Assembly: GCA_039519185.1 (NCBI GenBank)
Contig: CM076854.1
Span: 16,465,192-16,529,191 of the forward strand
DNA: 64,000 nt
Origin: Astragalus membranaceus
Lineage: Eukaryota; Streptophyta; Magnoliopsida; Fabales; Fabaceae
Direction of reading: 5' to 3'
The notes beneath the pieces were generated by a model that saw nothing but the letters and a program-made list of their open reading frames with translations, was not told the DNA's origin and did no database searches. The stretch's first letter is position 1; each line of letters opens with the position of its first letter. Shown here piece after piece: positions 34,310-45,810 of the stretch. A program made the translations under genes and the position numbers.

Positions 34310-35264
34310 TAAAATATGACTTGGTAGGGAGTTGCATTCCTGTCATAAAGAAATGATACTATAGGTGGCAACGTGAGCCACATAAGTACTAACTTAATGA
34401 TAGAGACCAAAAACCAAAAATGCAAACAGAAATATAAATAAGTCCAGATATTGAAGAAAAAGTTTCTCGATACTTAAAATGAAAGCTCTACTAGTGGGAT
34501 GACCCGTGCGATGCACGGGTCATCCTTTAGGGACCGCATAATCATTATAATACTAAAATTAGCTTAATAGAAATGAAAGACAAATTCTAACAATTAAAAT
34601 GTGTTTAGTAGATTCAAAAGGATAGAAACCAAAGAAAATGCAATGACTAAAAACTGCCATAACATCAAATATAAGGGGATTACTTTCCTTAATAGAGGAA
34701 ACCAATAAATAAATACAAAAAGAGTTAATGTACTAAACCAAATTATAAAAGGGAAGAGGCGAACAATGGTTGACATATCATTATAGAAGTCTGCCAAAAA
34801 AAGAACTGGCAGTGGCTGCATAGACTGAGAAAAGTGGGGAACACAATTAGGAACATACTACAGATAAAAAATTACATAATTATTGCATGAATTAAAATTA
34901 GTTTAGTAGAATTTTAAAACCATACAAACGACAAAGCAAAACTTCAGAAATTTAAAGGAACAACAATTCTAGAAAAGTTGCTTATTAAAGAATAGGTACT
35001 TGATGAAACAAAAGTTGAAGGGGTAGTGCAGAGAAGAAAATGCTTAGCAACTTAAATAGAAGGGTTTAAGCTAAAGATTGAAAGCAACCAAAGAATGCTA
35101 TACAGGAAACCATGAGATATAGCTAATCAGATTAAAGTGCTTGCACATGCACTTCAAAATCACCACCATATAGTGAAGATATAGATGTAACATAAAATTG
35201 AAAGTTGTAAATGAAAGAATGAACCAACAAATAGCATACACATCTAATAACATCATAAGGTTGT

Positions 35265-35790
35265 TGTAAATCTTTCTTACAACAATTTGACAGTTCCTAT
35301 TCCTAAAAAATTCAATCAAAATTCGGATAAAGTTCAGGCCCTTGATCTCTCTTCAAATAATTTGACAGGTTCAATTTTTGGCTTGAAAATTGAGTGCAAG
35401 TCCTTGTTGCAGCAAACATTATCTATCAGGACTCAATTCCTTTCTCTTTGTCAAACTGCACCAGCCTTAAGAGTTTGAAATTGGCCAACAACTTTATCTC
35501 AGGGGGTATGCGGAAGTCTTTGGGTCAGGTAAACAAACTGCAGACTTTTGATCTTTCCCACAATTAAATTACTGGCTGGATCCCTTCTGAATTTGGAAAT
35601 GCATGTTTCCCTTTTAGAACTTACACTTTCTGTCAACAACTTCATGGGCCCAATTCCTAATGGTTTCTCTTCTTGCCTTGGTTGCAGCTTCTTGATATGT
35701 CCAACAACAATATGATAGGAGAATTACCAAAGTAAATCTTCCAGAACCTTGGATCATTACAAAAACTGAGTTTGAGAAATGAAGGGAATG
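35265..35790 (+). pseudogene. Captured fragment of a leucine-rich-repeat receptor-like kinase (BRI1-like)
   Basis: Conceptual reading in several frames gives successive leucine-rich repeats: LDLSSNNLTGSI, LKLANNFISGG, KLQTFDLS followed by TGWIPSEFGNAC, MGPIPNGFSSC, LQLLDMSNNNMIGELPK and LGSLQKLSLRNE. The island-like order TGWIP...GNAC...LQLLD resembles the BRI1-like 2 (VH1/BRL2) ectodomain, judged from memory. It has stops and frameshifts and no kinase domain, signal peptide or membrane segment. It lies antisense to the Helitron's own 5' to 3' direction. Confidence 0.7.
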
Positions 35791-36299
35791 AAAATGAAGG
35801 TAATGAACAAAGGAACAAACATGCAGCAAAAATCACATAACAATTAGAACAAAAACATGACAAACAATTGATAAGAAAATAAGAAGAAAACAAATAAATG
35901 AATTCTAAAATCAACCCCTGTTTCAAAGATACCTGATACCAAACAATTTAGAGTTAAGGAGGGAAATGTAAACACCAAGCAAACAAAACAGATATCAGTT
36001 GATGGAAATACATGAAGATGCAGGGAACATAGTAACATTGTAGAGACAGAAGTCAATTAAATCGAAAAAAACAAATTATTTTTAAAAAAACAAAACAAAT
36101 AGGCAATAGAGATTAACAAAGAGTCAAAGCAGTCCCTGCCTGGATTACTGAGGATAAGAGCAATTGTCATAACAGTCTTCTCAAGTCTCATTGCATCTGC
36201 TAGAATCTAGAATAAAAAATATAAAAAAATGGCAATAAGATAAACTTCTCGAACAGAATATAATATGTGGAATTTAAAAACATGATGACTTGAAATAAA

Positions 36300-36930
36300 T
36301 TCACTCTTCCTCTTGCCATCTGTGTTGCTTTTGGAAATTGCATTGTGGACTCGCTGGTGAAAATGTTCACATAAATTGTCCTTCTGCAAGAAAGCATGTC
36401 AGCTTAAGTTGCATACTGATATTGGGGGGAAAGACTTCATTTTGCTTGTGGAATCATTTGCTATTAGTACTTATCCATTGCAAATATGGAATGCAGACCA
36501 GCAAGGATGCAAGTTTCTCTCAGCACTTTCAACACCAATTCCATTCTCAATTTCCGGCATCCAGAACAGAGCTTGGCTCTGGTAAGGTTTTAAATTAAGA
36601 ATTACTTCAATGAAGTAATTTATTGCTGGAAGATTAAAAGGGGAAGAAAAGAAAGGAAAGGAAAAAAAACTTACAGATTTCCATGCGCTTATTTTTCCAT
36701 ACAACCCAATGCACTGTGTTCCGTATAAATCCTTAGAGGAAGCTGAACAACTCAAAGCCGTTGCTCCACAATTATCAACTTTGCAAACAGCACAATTTGC
36801 CTGCACATTGATTTATGAGCATGCAGAAAATGTAATTAGCACATTAATCTGCTGCACATTTTCAACTCAGAAGATAATGCTCTGCTGCCTCAACAGAATG
36901 ACAATGACTAACTGAGTTTAACTTGGAAAA
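36300..36930. other. Unrecognised gene-like fragment in Helitron B
   Basis: Base composition is closer to coding DNA than its surroundings. On the plus strand there is a short open frame CKKACQLKLHTDIGGKD...; on the minus strand, CAVCKVDNCGATALSCSASS with cysteine-rich spacing. Neither could be assigned to a family. It may be another captured exon set. Confidence 0.3.
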
Positions 36931-38025
36931 CAAAGAGCATCCCACATTAAATTTAAAAGGAAGATCAAGAGACATTATATGTCTAGATATGAGATGGGAA
37001 TTTAAGCAAAAAAAGTAAAATGACACAATGCATTTGAAATAAATAGTTGTAGAAAACTAAGACAATTTTGATTATGTAGTTTATCTGCCAAAGGCCCAAT
37101 TTCAACATACTGATAAATAATATATATTGTTTGTTCTTTAACATTTCATTCTAATAATAGTAGTTCACTTAAAAGTGTTCCCCTCTTGTAGGCCAAAAAA
37201 TGCATGACTTTCAGTAAGCATGCATCACCACAAACAGAAACATTAGCTACTTTCCACTACATTGTTCTGTTAAAGATCTAGAATGAACTCTTGGTAATGG
37301 CCAACAAATGATTCATCATACCTATTTAGAATATTACCTAGTATATGATTATGCTCCTGGTTTGTCATTTAATCCAATTCTTTATTTCTCCTCCATCAAT
37401 TTTGCGCCAAACCAAATCAACTTGCATAATAATAGGCTGCACAAATGATGAAGAAACCCAATTAGAAAATCCTCAAAAACATTAACCAAATAAATACCCG
37501 AATTGAAAGGGAGATAGAGGAAAAATTTTGAGCAACTTCTCATTAAGTAAAATTAAAAGCTGTTTGCAAGCATTTAAATTGTCTAATATCATTAGACATT
37601 TCATCAAACATAACATGTGCAGAATCCTCATATTTTTTTTTTTATCAAAAGTGCTAAAAATTATTTACAGAAACAAAAGTGCTAAAAAAAAGTCCTTCTA
37701 TTAGATGATTATTTGTAATGAGAACAATAAAAATATAACCTTCTCATATTGTAGAAGAAAGCCAGATCCAAGAGAAAAAGAACATGCTTCACCATTATAC
37801 TCTTCTTGGTTCTTGCTCTTTTTGTCGTAACCTTTTGAATCCCTAATTTTATGAGAGAGAGAGAGATATTAGAAAGCCAAAATGAAAACTGAAGAGCATA
37901 GAAAATAGATGAAGAAGGGATTGTGAGTTTAGGAAGAAGGAAGTATAAATCGGTTCGATCAACATAGGAAGATAAAATCAAAATTTGAATAGGAATAATA
38001 AAACAGAAATGAGTAGAATATAAGC
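36931..38025. other. Helitron B filler, no gene recognised
   Basis: AT-rich sequence with splice-like signals but no family match. A short GA microsatellite lies at 37855-37867. Confidence 0.3.
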
Positions 38026-38790
38026 CAGAGAACTCACCCATTTTGTTCATCCCCTCATGAGAGCTCATCCTATATCGTGTCTTCATCTTCTTCCCAGCCA
38101 GCAGCGGCACTGATTCATGACCATCAACACCCCATGCACATATTACTCATAAAAAGACCTCAAAAAAAAAACCACTCTTCTATAGCAAAAGCAAAAGGCT
38201 AGGTGAATTAAAAATGGCAGAATAGAAAATCAAGTAGAATTTGCAGCTCTTTTTCATGACATAACCTTTCCTAGAAGCCTCTCCAGTTAAGTTTTGTCAT
38301 TCAAAGCAACAACTCTCTTGCACCATCTTCCTTTCATGCCTCCTTTCTCGTAGTTTTCTCACTCCAGCACTGATCATCAATTTTATTTCTGTATATGCAA
38401 TCAGTAAGGAGATATCCCATGAAATTCTATGGGGTAAACAAACTAATACACAAAAAAAAACATTTAACAATAACAACAATGACCATGAAAAGGTACCTTA
38501 GATACAATCCTACTAAGGAGAGTTAGGTTGACATTCTTCAATATATTCAAATTCTTGAGATCAGGTAAAGACATTTCCACATCATGTAAAGAATTTTTTA
38601 ATTATACCATTATTTAGAAAACATGAAAACTATTCAATATCATGAATAATTAATGATAACATACCTAACAGAGCAAGCCCTGCGTTCTTCCCGGTTACAA
38701 TTTTGTGAGGAAAGTATCTCTGTATCCTCTTCTTCCAATTCTTCCTCTTCTTTGTAGCGGCTTCTCGGAAATGAAAAGAAACATCAAACA
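38026..38790 (-). pseudogene. Unassigned exon-like fragments in Helitron B
   Basis: Two islands on the minus strand look like exons. One near 38040-38100 reads GKKMKTRYRMSSHEGMNK and is followed by GTGAGT. One near 38665-38770 reads REAATKKRKNWKKRIQRYF and then IVTGKNAGLALLGM and is followed by GTATGT. They share the strand of the transferase-like fragment upstream. No family could be named. Confidence 0.35.
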
Positions 38791-39061
38791 AAAATAGAAA
38801 AAATATATTAATCAAAGAAACAAATGGAATAAGAACAACCCAAAGTAGACATTACAACATTATCGAAATGCAAAAAAACAAAACACTGCTTCATCAAAGA
38901 ATTGAGCAACAACAATAATACAACCTTCCAGCAATGCAACACCCCCAACCAAACCAGAAAGAAAAAAGGATCTGAAAAAAAGGGGAAAACATTATAAAGA
39001 GGACGCACATCGAAGGAGGAAAAAAAGTAAATAGGATGGAAGAGTACCGAAAAAAATGTGA

Positions 39062-39340
39062 AAACCGAACGTCTGCAAGTCCACTGTTGATCAACAGCTC
39101 TTGCCCTCTGAAACATCCAAATCACCAAGAATCTGTAAGCACCACACATTGGCCTCACTAACATTGAACTTGAAAAATAAGAATACCAAAATTAGAATTG
39201 ATATTTTCTTATACAATACTACCTTAAAAGCACCCGCTACATTCCGACCACCCACAAGGAAAGTAGATCCCGTTTCTTTACAACCAATAAGTATCTTCAG
39301 CATCTTGTTCCAGTCCCCGTCATAGTATTTCAGCTGTAAG
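39062..39340 (-). pseudogene. Captured fragment resembling a plant nucleotidylyltransferase-superfamily gene
   Basis: An exon-like stretch on the minus strand reads LKYYDGDWNKMLKILIGC then KETGSTFLVGGRNVAGAFK. A gap with intron-like ends follows (donor after the K, acceptor ...TTACAG), then ILGDLDVSEGKS and a stop. The order KYYDGD...TFLVGGRNV...L.DL.V resembles Arabidopsis At2g01220-type proteins, recalled from memory and not checked. Short and interrupted, so not functional. Retention of an intron implies capture from genomic DNA. Confidence 0.5.
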
Positions 39341-39344
39341 AGTA

Positions 39345-40549
39345 ACACAACATGAATGTTGCCAAAAGATTAGCTGATAAGGGCATGTATATGTGATTTA
39401 GGTTCCATGATTATTGTAAGTTAAATTTCTTTAATTGTTTTTGCTAAATCAAAATTTCTTTTAAGTGTTTTTGCATAGCCATCAGTCAATCTAAATGAAA
39501 AAGAGAAAAGGAGCAAATATTACATGTCAACAAATATTCTGAGGAGAAGAAAATGAAAAACCTCCAAACAGTGACTCACCCCTTCATCACCGGCGCACAA
39601 CATCACCACCCCCAGATCCAGCTCTGATAGGCTCCCGTCGCTGCTTCCCCCTCAACCTTGATTTTAAAATTTATCCATCATGAAAACCCTTTACAATTTG
39701 TTAGCTCCAAGTTCTAAAAAAACAGCAAATTCGTAAGAGCATGTAATTACCCTAAAATCCTAAAACATAATCCTAAAAACCCTAAATCATTAAAATCAGC
39801 AAAAAAAACATAATCCTAAGAACAGACTTGTTTATGGAAAAAAAATATGAAAAAAGGGAATAAAAACCCACCTACGAATTTCGGCCACCACCGACGGTGG
39901 CCGTTCTCCCAAACACGCCGTTGTCGTCCTGCGAAACACGTCGTCACAGCAACAACCACCGTAGCTTCTCCCTTTCACTGTCAGAACCGCACCGCTTTTC
40001 ATCACCGCCGTGTGACGTAGCCGAAAACGGCGTGAGCCCCCTCCATCACGTCGTCCTTCAACCACCGTCGCACTCTCTCAATCACGACCTCCTCATTCCG
40101 CGTTCGCTCTCCTGGAACCCTCTCTCTCTGTAGAAGCAGGAAAAATAGGATTCCCCTTTTAAGTTGTCAACAAAAACGTGTGATAAGAGAAGAGAGTGCA
40201 GAAGAAAAAAAGAGAGAACTGATAGAGAGAGATGAGAGTGGCAAGAGAGAAGAGAGTGCAGAGAAGAAAAGAAGAGAGAACTGAGAGAGTGAGAGAATGG
40301 CGAGGAGAGAGGAAGAAAGAAAAAAAAATAGAGCCAGAGGTTTTCCACTGATACACGCGTTATGAATAGCAAAGTGGTTCTCTTTTTTTTCTCTGTACCT
40401 GTCTTTTCAGCTGACTTACATGGGAGTGGTAGGAAGACACATGGCATTATTCTATTGGCTGGAACTTTTGGGCGGGAAAGCTGAAAATTGGCGCCAAAAT
40501 GGTGATGTCATGCTGAGCTGGAGAAGTCCTTAGGATGTAAATGTAGAGA
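39345..40549. other. Helitron B 5' region
   Basis: Holds a GC-richer block (39560-40140) like a 5' untranslated region and first exon of a captured gene, a purine-rich block (40190-40330), then the Helitron 5' end with GGCGCCAATTTTCAGC-type sequence. No frame was assigned. Confidence 0.4.
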
Positions 40550-40559
40550 TATATTTTTC

Positions 40560-40690
40560 TGGTCTATAGACAGAATGACAAGTGTCACCTAAAACTCACA
40601 ACACAACTGCAAAATCTCGGGTTCGAACTCGGGACATGATATCAAGCCTAACAATTTCGACCATTTGCTAGTTAGATTAGTCCTACAGGT
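40560..40690 (-). repeat. SINE-like sequence in the direct-repeat unit (copy 1)
   Basis: On the minus strand, GAGTTCGAACCCGAG fits a box B. Upstream, CTAGCAAATGG sits at the box A position; the paralogue at 41170-41300 has the better box A TAGCTTAACCGG. Flanking duplications were not found, and the element is part of the larger repeated unit. Reading it as a tRNA-derived SINE is tentative. Confidence 0.4.
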
Positions 40691-40856
40691 TTAAAGCTCT
40701 ATATTTTATAGGGACTAATCCATATTTAACACTTTTATTAAATGCATCCTCAACATTATTATTCGTATTTTTATTATATAATATATGACACCAATATTTA
40801 ATTGGAATAGTACAAATATAATGTATATGTATATATATTTTTGACATCAAAGGGCT

Positions 40857-40860
<4 letters not shown>

Positions 40861-40919
<59 letters not shown>
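40861..40919. repeat. (AT)n microsatellite
   Basis: About 59 bp of pure AT dinucleotide repeat, at the end of repeat copy 1. Isoleucine/tyrosine-rich open frames here are artefacts. Confidence 0.97.
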
Positions 40920-40924
<5 letters not shown>

Positions 40925-41169
40925 AGTGTACATATGAATTTAATATTATTCTATTTGTTCTTTGTAACGTCAACCAACGAAAGGTACTAAAAAATGTCAA
41001 AAAAAATTATGACTTGGCAGGAAGTTGCATACTTGATATAAAAAATGAAACCTGAGTTACCTAAGCACTAACTTAATGATAGAGACAAAAATGCAAATAG
41101 AAATATAAATAGAGACAAAATGTTGAAGAAAAAATTTCTGGATACCTAAAATGAAAACTCTATATATTT

Positions 41170-41300
41170 TTTTGTCTGTAGACGGAGTGACAAGTGTCAC
41201 CTAAAACTCACAACACAACTGTAAAGTCTCGAGTTCGGATTCAGAATATGATATCCAACCTAGCAGTTCCGACATTTACCGGTTAAGCTAGGTCTCACGG
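41170..41300 (-). repeat. SINE-like sequence in the direct-repeat unit (copy 2)
   Basis: Paralogue of the sequence at 40560-40690. Box A-like TAGCTTAACCGG and box B-like GAATCCGAACTCGAG on the minus strand. Confidence 0.4.
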
Positions 41301-41501
41301 ATTAAAAACTCTATATTTTAAAGGGACTAAAATCGTAGTTAACACTTTTATAAAATGCATTCTCAATAAAAAATATTATTATGTGAATTTATATTATATA
41401 TTATTATATGACACCAATATATAATTGGAATATACAAATGTAATATATATATATATATATACATCAAAGGGCTAAAGTGTGTGTGTATATATTAAATTAT
41501 A

Positions 41502-43050
41502 TCTACTATACTATAAGCAAATCAACCACCACTAATTTTACTAAAGACCTATCACTCAAAAATTTATCAAAACTTCATTTAGGGGTAACTTAGTAATCGA
41601 CTATCAAAAAGAGATACACACTTTTCCAAAACTGAAAAGTGGCTTTTTGTATATTAAAAAAAAAAGTGGCTTTTTGAAAACTAAAAAGTTACTTTTTAAA
41701 AAATTAGAAATAACGTAGAGAGAAGAAAAAGAGAGAAAAGGAAAAAAAAAGTTGGAACAAAATATAAAGATTACTATAAATCAATTATCTATCTTTTAAC
41801 TACTAACAAAAAATTTCAATCTAACTTTTTAGTCTCTTAGAATAAAAAACAAGATGACTTAATGACTATTCAAACTACTAATAAGGATTTGTCCCTGATA
41901 CCCAAAAAAAAATACAAATAACTATCACCGGTATATATGAAAAATACAAATAACTGTCACTGATATATTCTACTATCTACTATATATCATCTACTAAAAT
42001 AAATCAACTTAACCACTACGAAAAATTCGAAAATATCTTTTTACTCTCTTAAAAAAATGAGAAGAATTAATGACTATTCAAAAAGACTACAATAAATCTA
42101 CTATCTATTTTTAACTACTAGCAAAAAATTTCAATCTAACTTTTTAATCTCTTAGAAAAAAATGAGAAGACTTAGTGACTATTCAAACTACTGATAAATA
42201 TTAAAAAAAACATAGGATGAATAATTGTCACTGTTACCTAAAAAGGACAAATAACTATCACTGATATATAAAAAAAACAGGAGATAAATTTACTATCTAT
42301 TTTCTACTATCTACTATAATATACTAATATATTAAAACTAATAAATTTTACCGCTACCAAAAATTCCAAAATAACTTTTTAGTCCTTTACAAAAAAACGA
42401 TAAGACTTAATGACTATTCAAACTACTGATAAATATTTAAAAAATAGGGGACAGATATTTGTCACTGATTCCTTAAAAAAGGACAAATAACTATCACTCC
42501 TATGTAAAATAAAATACGAGATAAATATTTGTCATTGATAATTATAATTTTTGAAAATTACTATAAATTTACTGTCTATTTTCTACTATATTCTATAATA
42601 TACTAATCTACTAAAACTAATAAAAAAACACGGGTCATTATAAAACACATGATAAATATTTGTCACTAATAAATAAAAAACACTGGACAAATAATTATCA
42701 CTTATTCATAAAGAAGCACGAAAAAAAATATTTATCACTATAAATATAATTTACTGTAAAAATTTAAAACGTGACCAAAATTGAGCCAAATAATCTTTCT
42801 TATTTTACTTTTGAGTGTTGACGGAGAATAATATAATGGTTTCGACCGAGTTTGTCGATATAGTATCAAAATCTTCGACGGGAAAACATGTATTGAAGGG
42901 TTGGAGATCATTTTGTCAAAAAAAAATTGAAGACTAACAATTTAATAAAAATATTTACCATTACAGACAAATTTATAAATCATTATTCAGCTTTTCTATC
43001 ATAACATGAAAACATTTTCTCTTATATTTGTTTTTAAATGTATATATATT
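41502..43050 (+). mobile_element. Helitron-like 5' fragment with internal degenerate repeats
   Basis: An A precedes TCTACTATACTATAAG at 41502, the textbook 5' terminus of plant Helitrons. Downstream are several degenerate copies of a unit that includes ACAAATAACTATCACTGAT and CTTAATGACTATTCAAACTA. No 3' hairpin with CTRR was found before the LINE fragments, so the element looks 3'-truncated. No protein was recognised. Confidence 0.5.
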
Positions 43051-43075
43051 GTTTTTTGAGTTCCAACGAGAAATA

Positions 43076-43381
43076 TTATATGTTGTTATGAAAAATTATA
43101 TGAGTTCCAACGAGAAATATACGCCAACCAAACAACAAGATCTTGGCTGGAATATGAGTCCTCCATAACGCTATCAAGTCAGATTTCTGCAGAGTCGAAA
43201 CTGGCCTGCTGCTGTCCACGGCTGAAAGTGGATTGGCTTGAAAAAGAAATTTGTAACAAGACCGAACCGTGAAGGATTTTAGCGGATCAATAAACCAACA
43301 CCATCGGTCAGCAACTCCACGGGCCATATGAACACAACGCAGAATCGTCAACCTACGAAAAAATAAAAATTCCACTGCCAA
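43076..43381 (-). pseudogene. LINE zinc-binding domain fragment
   Basis: The minus-strand frame of 101 residues includes FTVRSCYKFLF, ALWRTHIPAKILLFGWR and flanking DRWCWFID, a plant L1 zf-RVT domain cut at both ends. Its sequence differs from the matching domain of the neighbouring plus-strand LINE, so it comes from another element. Confidence 0.8.
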
Positions 43382-43436
43382 TGATCATCACGCCAAACTC
43401 CTAGATCCGCCAGCCTCACATTTTTATTATTACAAA

Positions 43437-45730
43437 TTGTTGAAAATGTTGCCAAACTCAATCTTCAACGAACGTTGCCAGAATGCCTTAGCGGGACGCA
43501 ACATCTTGGACGGTGTGGTAGTGGTGAACGAAATCCTTGATATGGCAAAACGAAATAAAGAGGGATATGTGGTGTTGAAGGCTAATTTGGCGAAGGCATA
43601 CGATTCTGTTAATTGGACGTATCTTGATTATATGCTGGGGAGACTGGGGTTCAATGAGAGGTGGAGGAGATGGATGAAGGTATGTGTCTCGTCTAACACT
43701 ATTGCGGTGTTGGTGAATGGTAGTCCATCAGGAGAGTTTGTGGCCCAAAAAGGTTTAAAGCAAGGTGACCCTTTATCCCTTTTTTTGTTTCTTGTGGCGG
43801 CGGAAGGTTTGGCGGGTTTAGTTCGCAAGGGTGAAGAATCTAATTGCCTAAAAGGTTTCCAGGTAAGTGAACAACTCCCGGTTTCATTATTACAGTTTGC
43901 GGATGACACAATTTTTTTTTTGTGATGGAAAAGACAAGAGTATTTGGAGCATCAAATCAATATTGAGAAGCTTTGAGTTGGTTTTGGGTCTGAAAGTAAA
44001 TTTTGCAAAGAGTAATGTCATTGGCATCAACATTGAAAGAAGAGTGTTAGATGGCGTCTCACATTTTCTTGCATGCAAGGTGGGATCGGTTCCTTTCAAA
44101 TTTTTGGGTGTACCTGTTGGCGCTAACCCGAGAAGGGTGGCCACATGGCAACCTATAATCGAAGCTATCAAGGCTAGACTGGCTAGTTGGAAAAACCGGC
44201 AACTATCTATTGGTGGTAGAGTTACACTTATTAACTCGGTCCTATCATAGCTGCCATTATTTCTCTTTTAATTCTATAAAGCACCAAAGAAGGTAATTGA
44301 CGAAATTGTAAGGCTCCAAAGAAGGTTCTTATGGGGAGGCGATGAAGATCACAAGAAGGTTGCTTGGGTTAGTTGGGAATTGATTTGTCTGCCCAAGGAG
44401 CGGGGAGGGCTTGGTATTAAAAATCTAGAGGCCTTCAATTTGGCCCTTCTAGCAAAGTGGAGGTGGAGATATCTAGTAGATGAAGAGGGCTCTTTGTGGA
44501 AGAAAATTCTGGTGCACAGGTATGGTACTATAAGTGGTTAGAACGGTGAAGTGGGAAAAATGAATAGGTGGAGGCGTACTTCATTATGGTGGTGGGACTT
44601 GAAAATAATGGGCAACGGTAACGGCATTGGTGGGGACTGGTTTATGGAGTTGAGTAGGAAGAAGTTAGGAGGAGGAACAACGATGTGTTTTTGGACGGAT
44701 GTGTGGCTGGGTAGGGATTCTTTCGCTAAACTCTTCCCTGCACTCTTACATCGAGCTGGTAACATAAATGCGAAGGTTGCTGACATGGGGGAATGGAGAT
44801 CGTCGGGGTGGGTGTGGAGGGCGCTACCGGAGGAAACATTGCTGACAGAGGAAATGCAACAGGCTGAGGAACTCGCAACCATTCTGCAGGGGGTGCAACC
44901 GGAAAGAAACAACGGTGACAGATGGATATGGCTGCGTGACGCAGCTGCTGGTTTTTCGGTGAAAAGCTGCTATGACTGGCTGGTTTCTTCTTTTGCAGGT
45001 ACCCGAGAACTGTTGGAGGACCGTAAGATGAAGGCATGCACAAGATTGTGGAAAAATGACGCTCCATCAAAGATTCTAATTTTTTCATGGAGATTATTAC
45101 TAAACAGGCTGGCCACTCGGGATGCTTTAACAAAAAAGGGTATCCTGACGTCGGCCCATGATCGGTGTTGTGTACTATGTTTCAAGGAAGATGAATCAGC
45201 AGCTCATGTATTTTTGGAGTGTGATGTTACTAAAGAAGTGTGGAGACTTGTGAGTCAATGGATGAGGGTCCCCAGGGCCGAGACCATGGATGTGGTGGAG
45301 AACTTTATGGAATTTGGGAAACTAGTGAAGAGAAAGAAGACGAAAAGAGTCAGACACTTGATTTGGATGGCGGTAACGTGAAACATTTGGAGAACCAGGA
45401 ACAATATTATGTTTAGAGGGGAGGTGGCTGCGATTCCATCTATTCTTTACAACGTGAACTTCAGCGCTTGGAGTTGGTTCATGGCTAGGAAGGGTCGAAA
45501 CTGTGGAGTTACTTGGTCGGATTGGTTACATTGCCCGCTGGGTTGTTTTCTCTCATTGTAACACTTTAATGGCATTTTCCTTGTTCGTTCTTTCGGGGGT
45601 ACTCTTTTTCCTCCTTGGGTCTTTTTCCCATGGGATTTTGGCCCTTGGAGGTTTTAACGAGGCCCCCTGGTTGTAAGGGTTGGTGCACCCCTTGTGCCCC
45701 CTTTTAATACCAAATTATTTATCTAAAAAA
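43437..45730 (+). pseudogene. L1-type LINE, 5' truncated, reverse transcriptase to 3' end
   Basis: Starts inside the reverse transcriptase (NALAGRNILDGVVVVNEIL). It continues with KAYDSVNWTYLDYM, LVNGSPSG, GLKQGDPLS and the catalytic LQFADDTIFF, where a run of T (43912-43921) breaks the frame. The next frames carry FLGVPVGANPRR, LSIGGRVTLINSVLS and, after stops, KKVAWVSWELICLPKERGGL. From 44551 there is a 276-residue frame with the zinc-binding domain KNDAPSKILIFSWRLLLNR and CCVLCFKEDESAAHVFLEC. It ends in a run of A near 45725. Endonuclease and ORF1 are absent. Confidence 0.9.
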
Positions 45731-45810
45731 AAAACAAATGAGTTTCCAACCAATACGTTTTCAAGAGGACTTATGAGTGACAAATAGGTTTTAGCGGAGT
45801 TTTTAGAAAA

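Larger units (their letters stand above)
34491..40549 (-). mobile_element. Helitron B, 6.06 kb, with captured gene fragments
   Basis: On the minus strand it starts TCTCTACATTTACATCC (40549 downward) after an A. It ends with a strong hairpin GATGACCCGTGC/GCACGGGTCATC (34500-34526), then CACTAG and a following T (34491). The paralogous copy at 41162/41163 lacks the insert and reads CTCTA|TATAT, proving precise insertion between A and T. No Rep/helicase gene was found, so it is non-autonomous. It contains pieces of at least two host genes, some with intron-like gaps, and several unrecognised splice-like fragments. Confidence 0.88.
34310..41480. repeat. Two-copy direct repeat, first copy split by Helitron B
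   Basis: Copy 1 is 34316-34490 plus 40550-40860. Copy 2 is about 41008-41480. Shared landmarks in order: GACTTGG-AGGGAGTTGCAT, ACTAACTTAATGATAGAGAC, TTGAAGAAAAA-TTTCT, TGACAAGTGTCACCTAAAAC, TATGACACCAATAT and CATCAAAGGGCTAA. The copies are diverged by scattered substitutions. Each ends in an AT or GT microsatellite. Confidence 0.8.

Noticed and set aside
34500..34526. Transcription terminator hairpin
   Set aside because: The hairpin is followed by CACTAG at an exact insertion border and is the Helitron 3' structure.
40683..41000. Frames with long Ile-Tyr repeats, also at 47072-47362
   Set aside because: Translation of pure AT microsatellites.
43890..43921. FADD instead of YADD in the LINE reverse transcriptase as a defect
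   Set aside because: FADD is common in plant L1 elements; the defect here is the frameshift at the T run.
43076..45730. A single LINE with a twin-priming 5' inversion
   Set aside because: The inverted piece encodes the zinc-binding domain, which is also present in the plus-strand copy with a different sequence, so two elements are involved.
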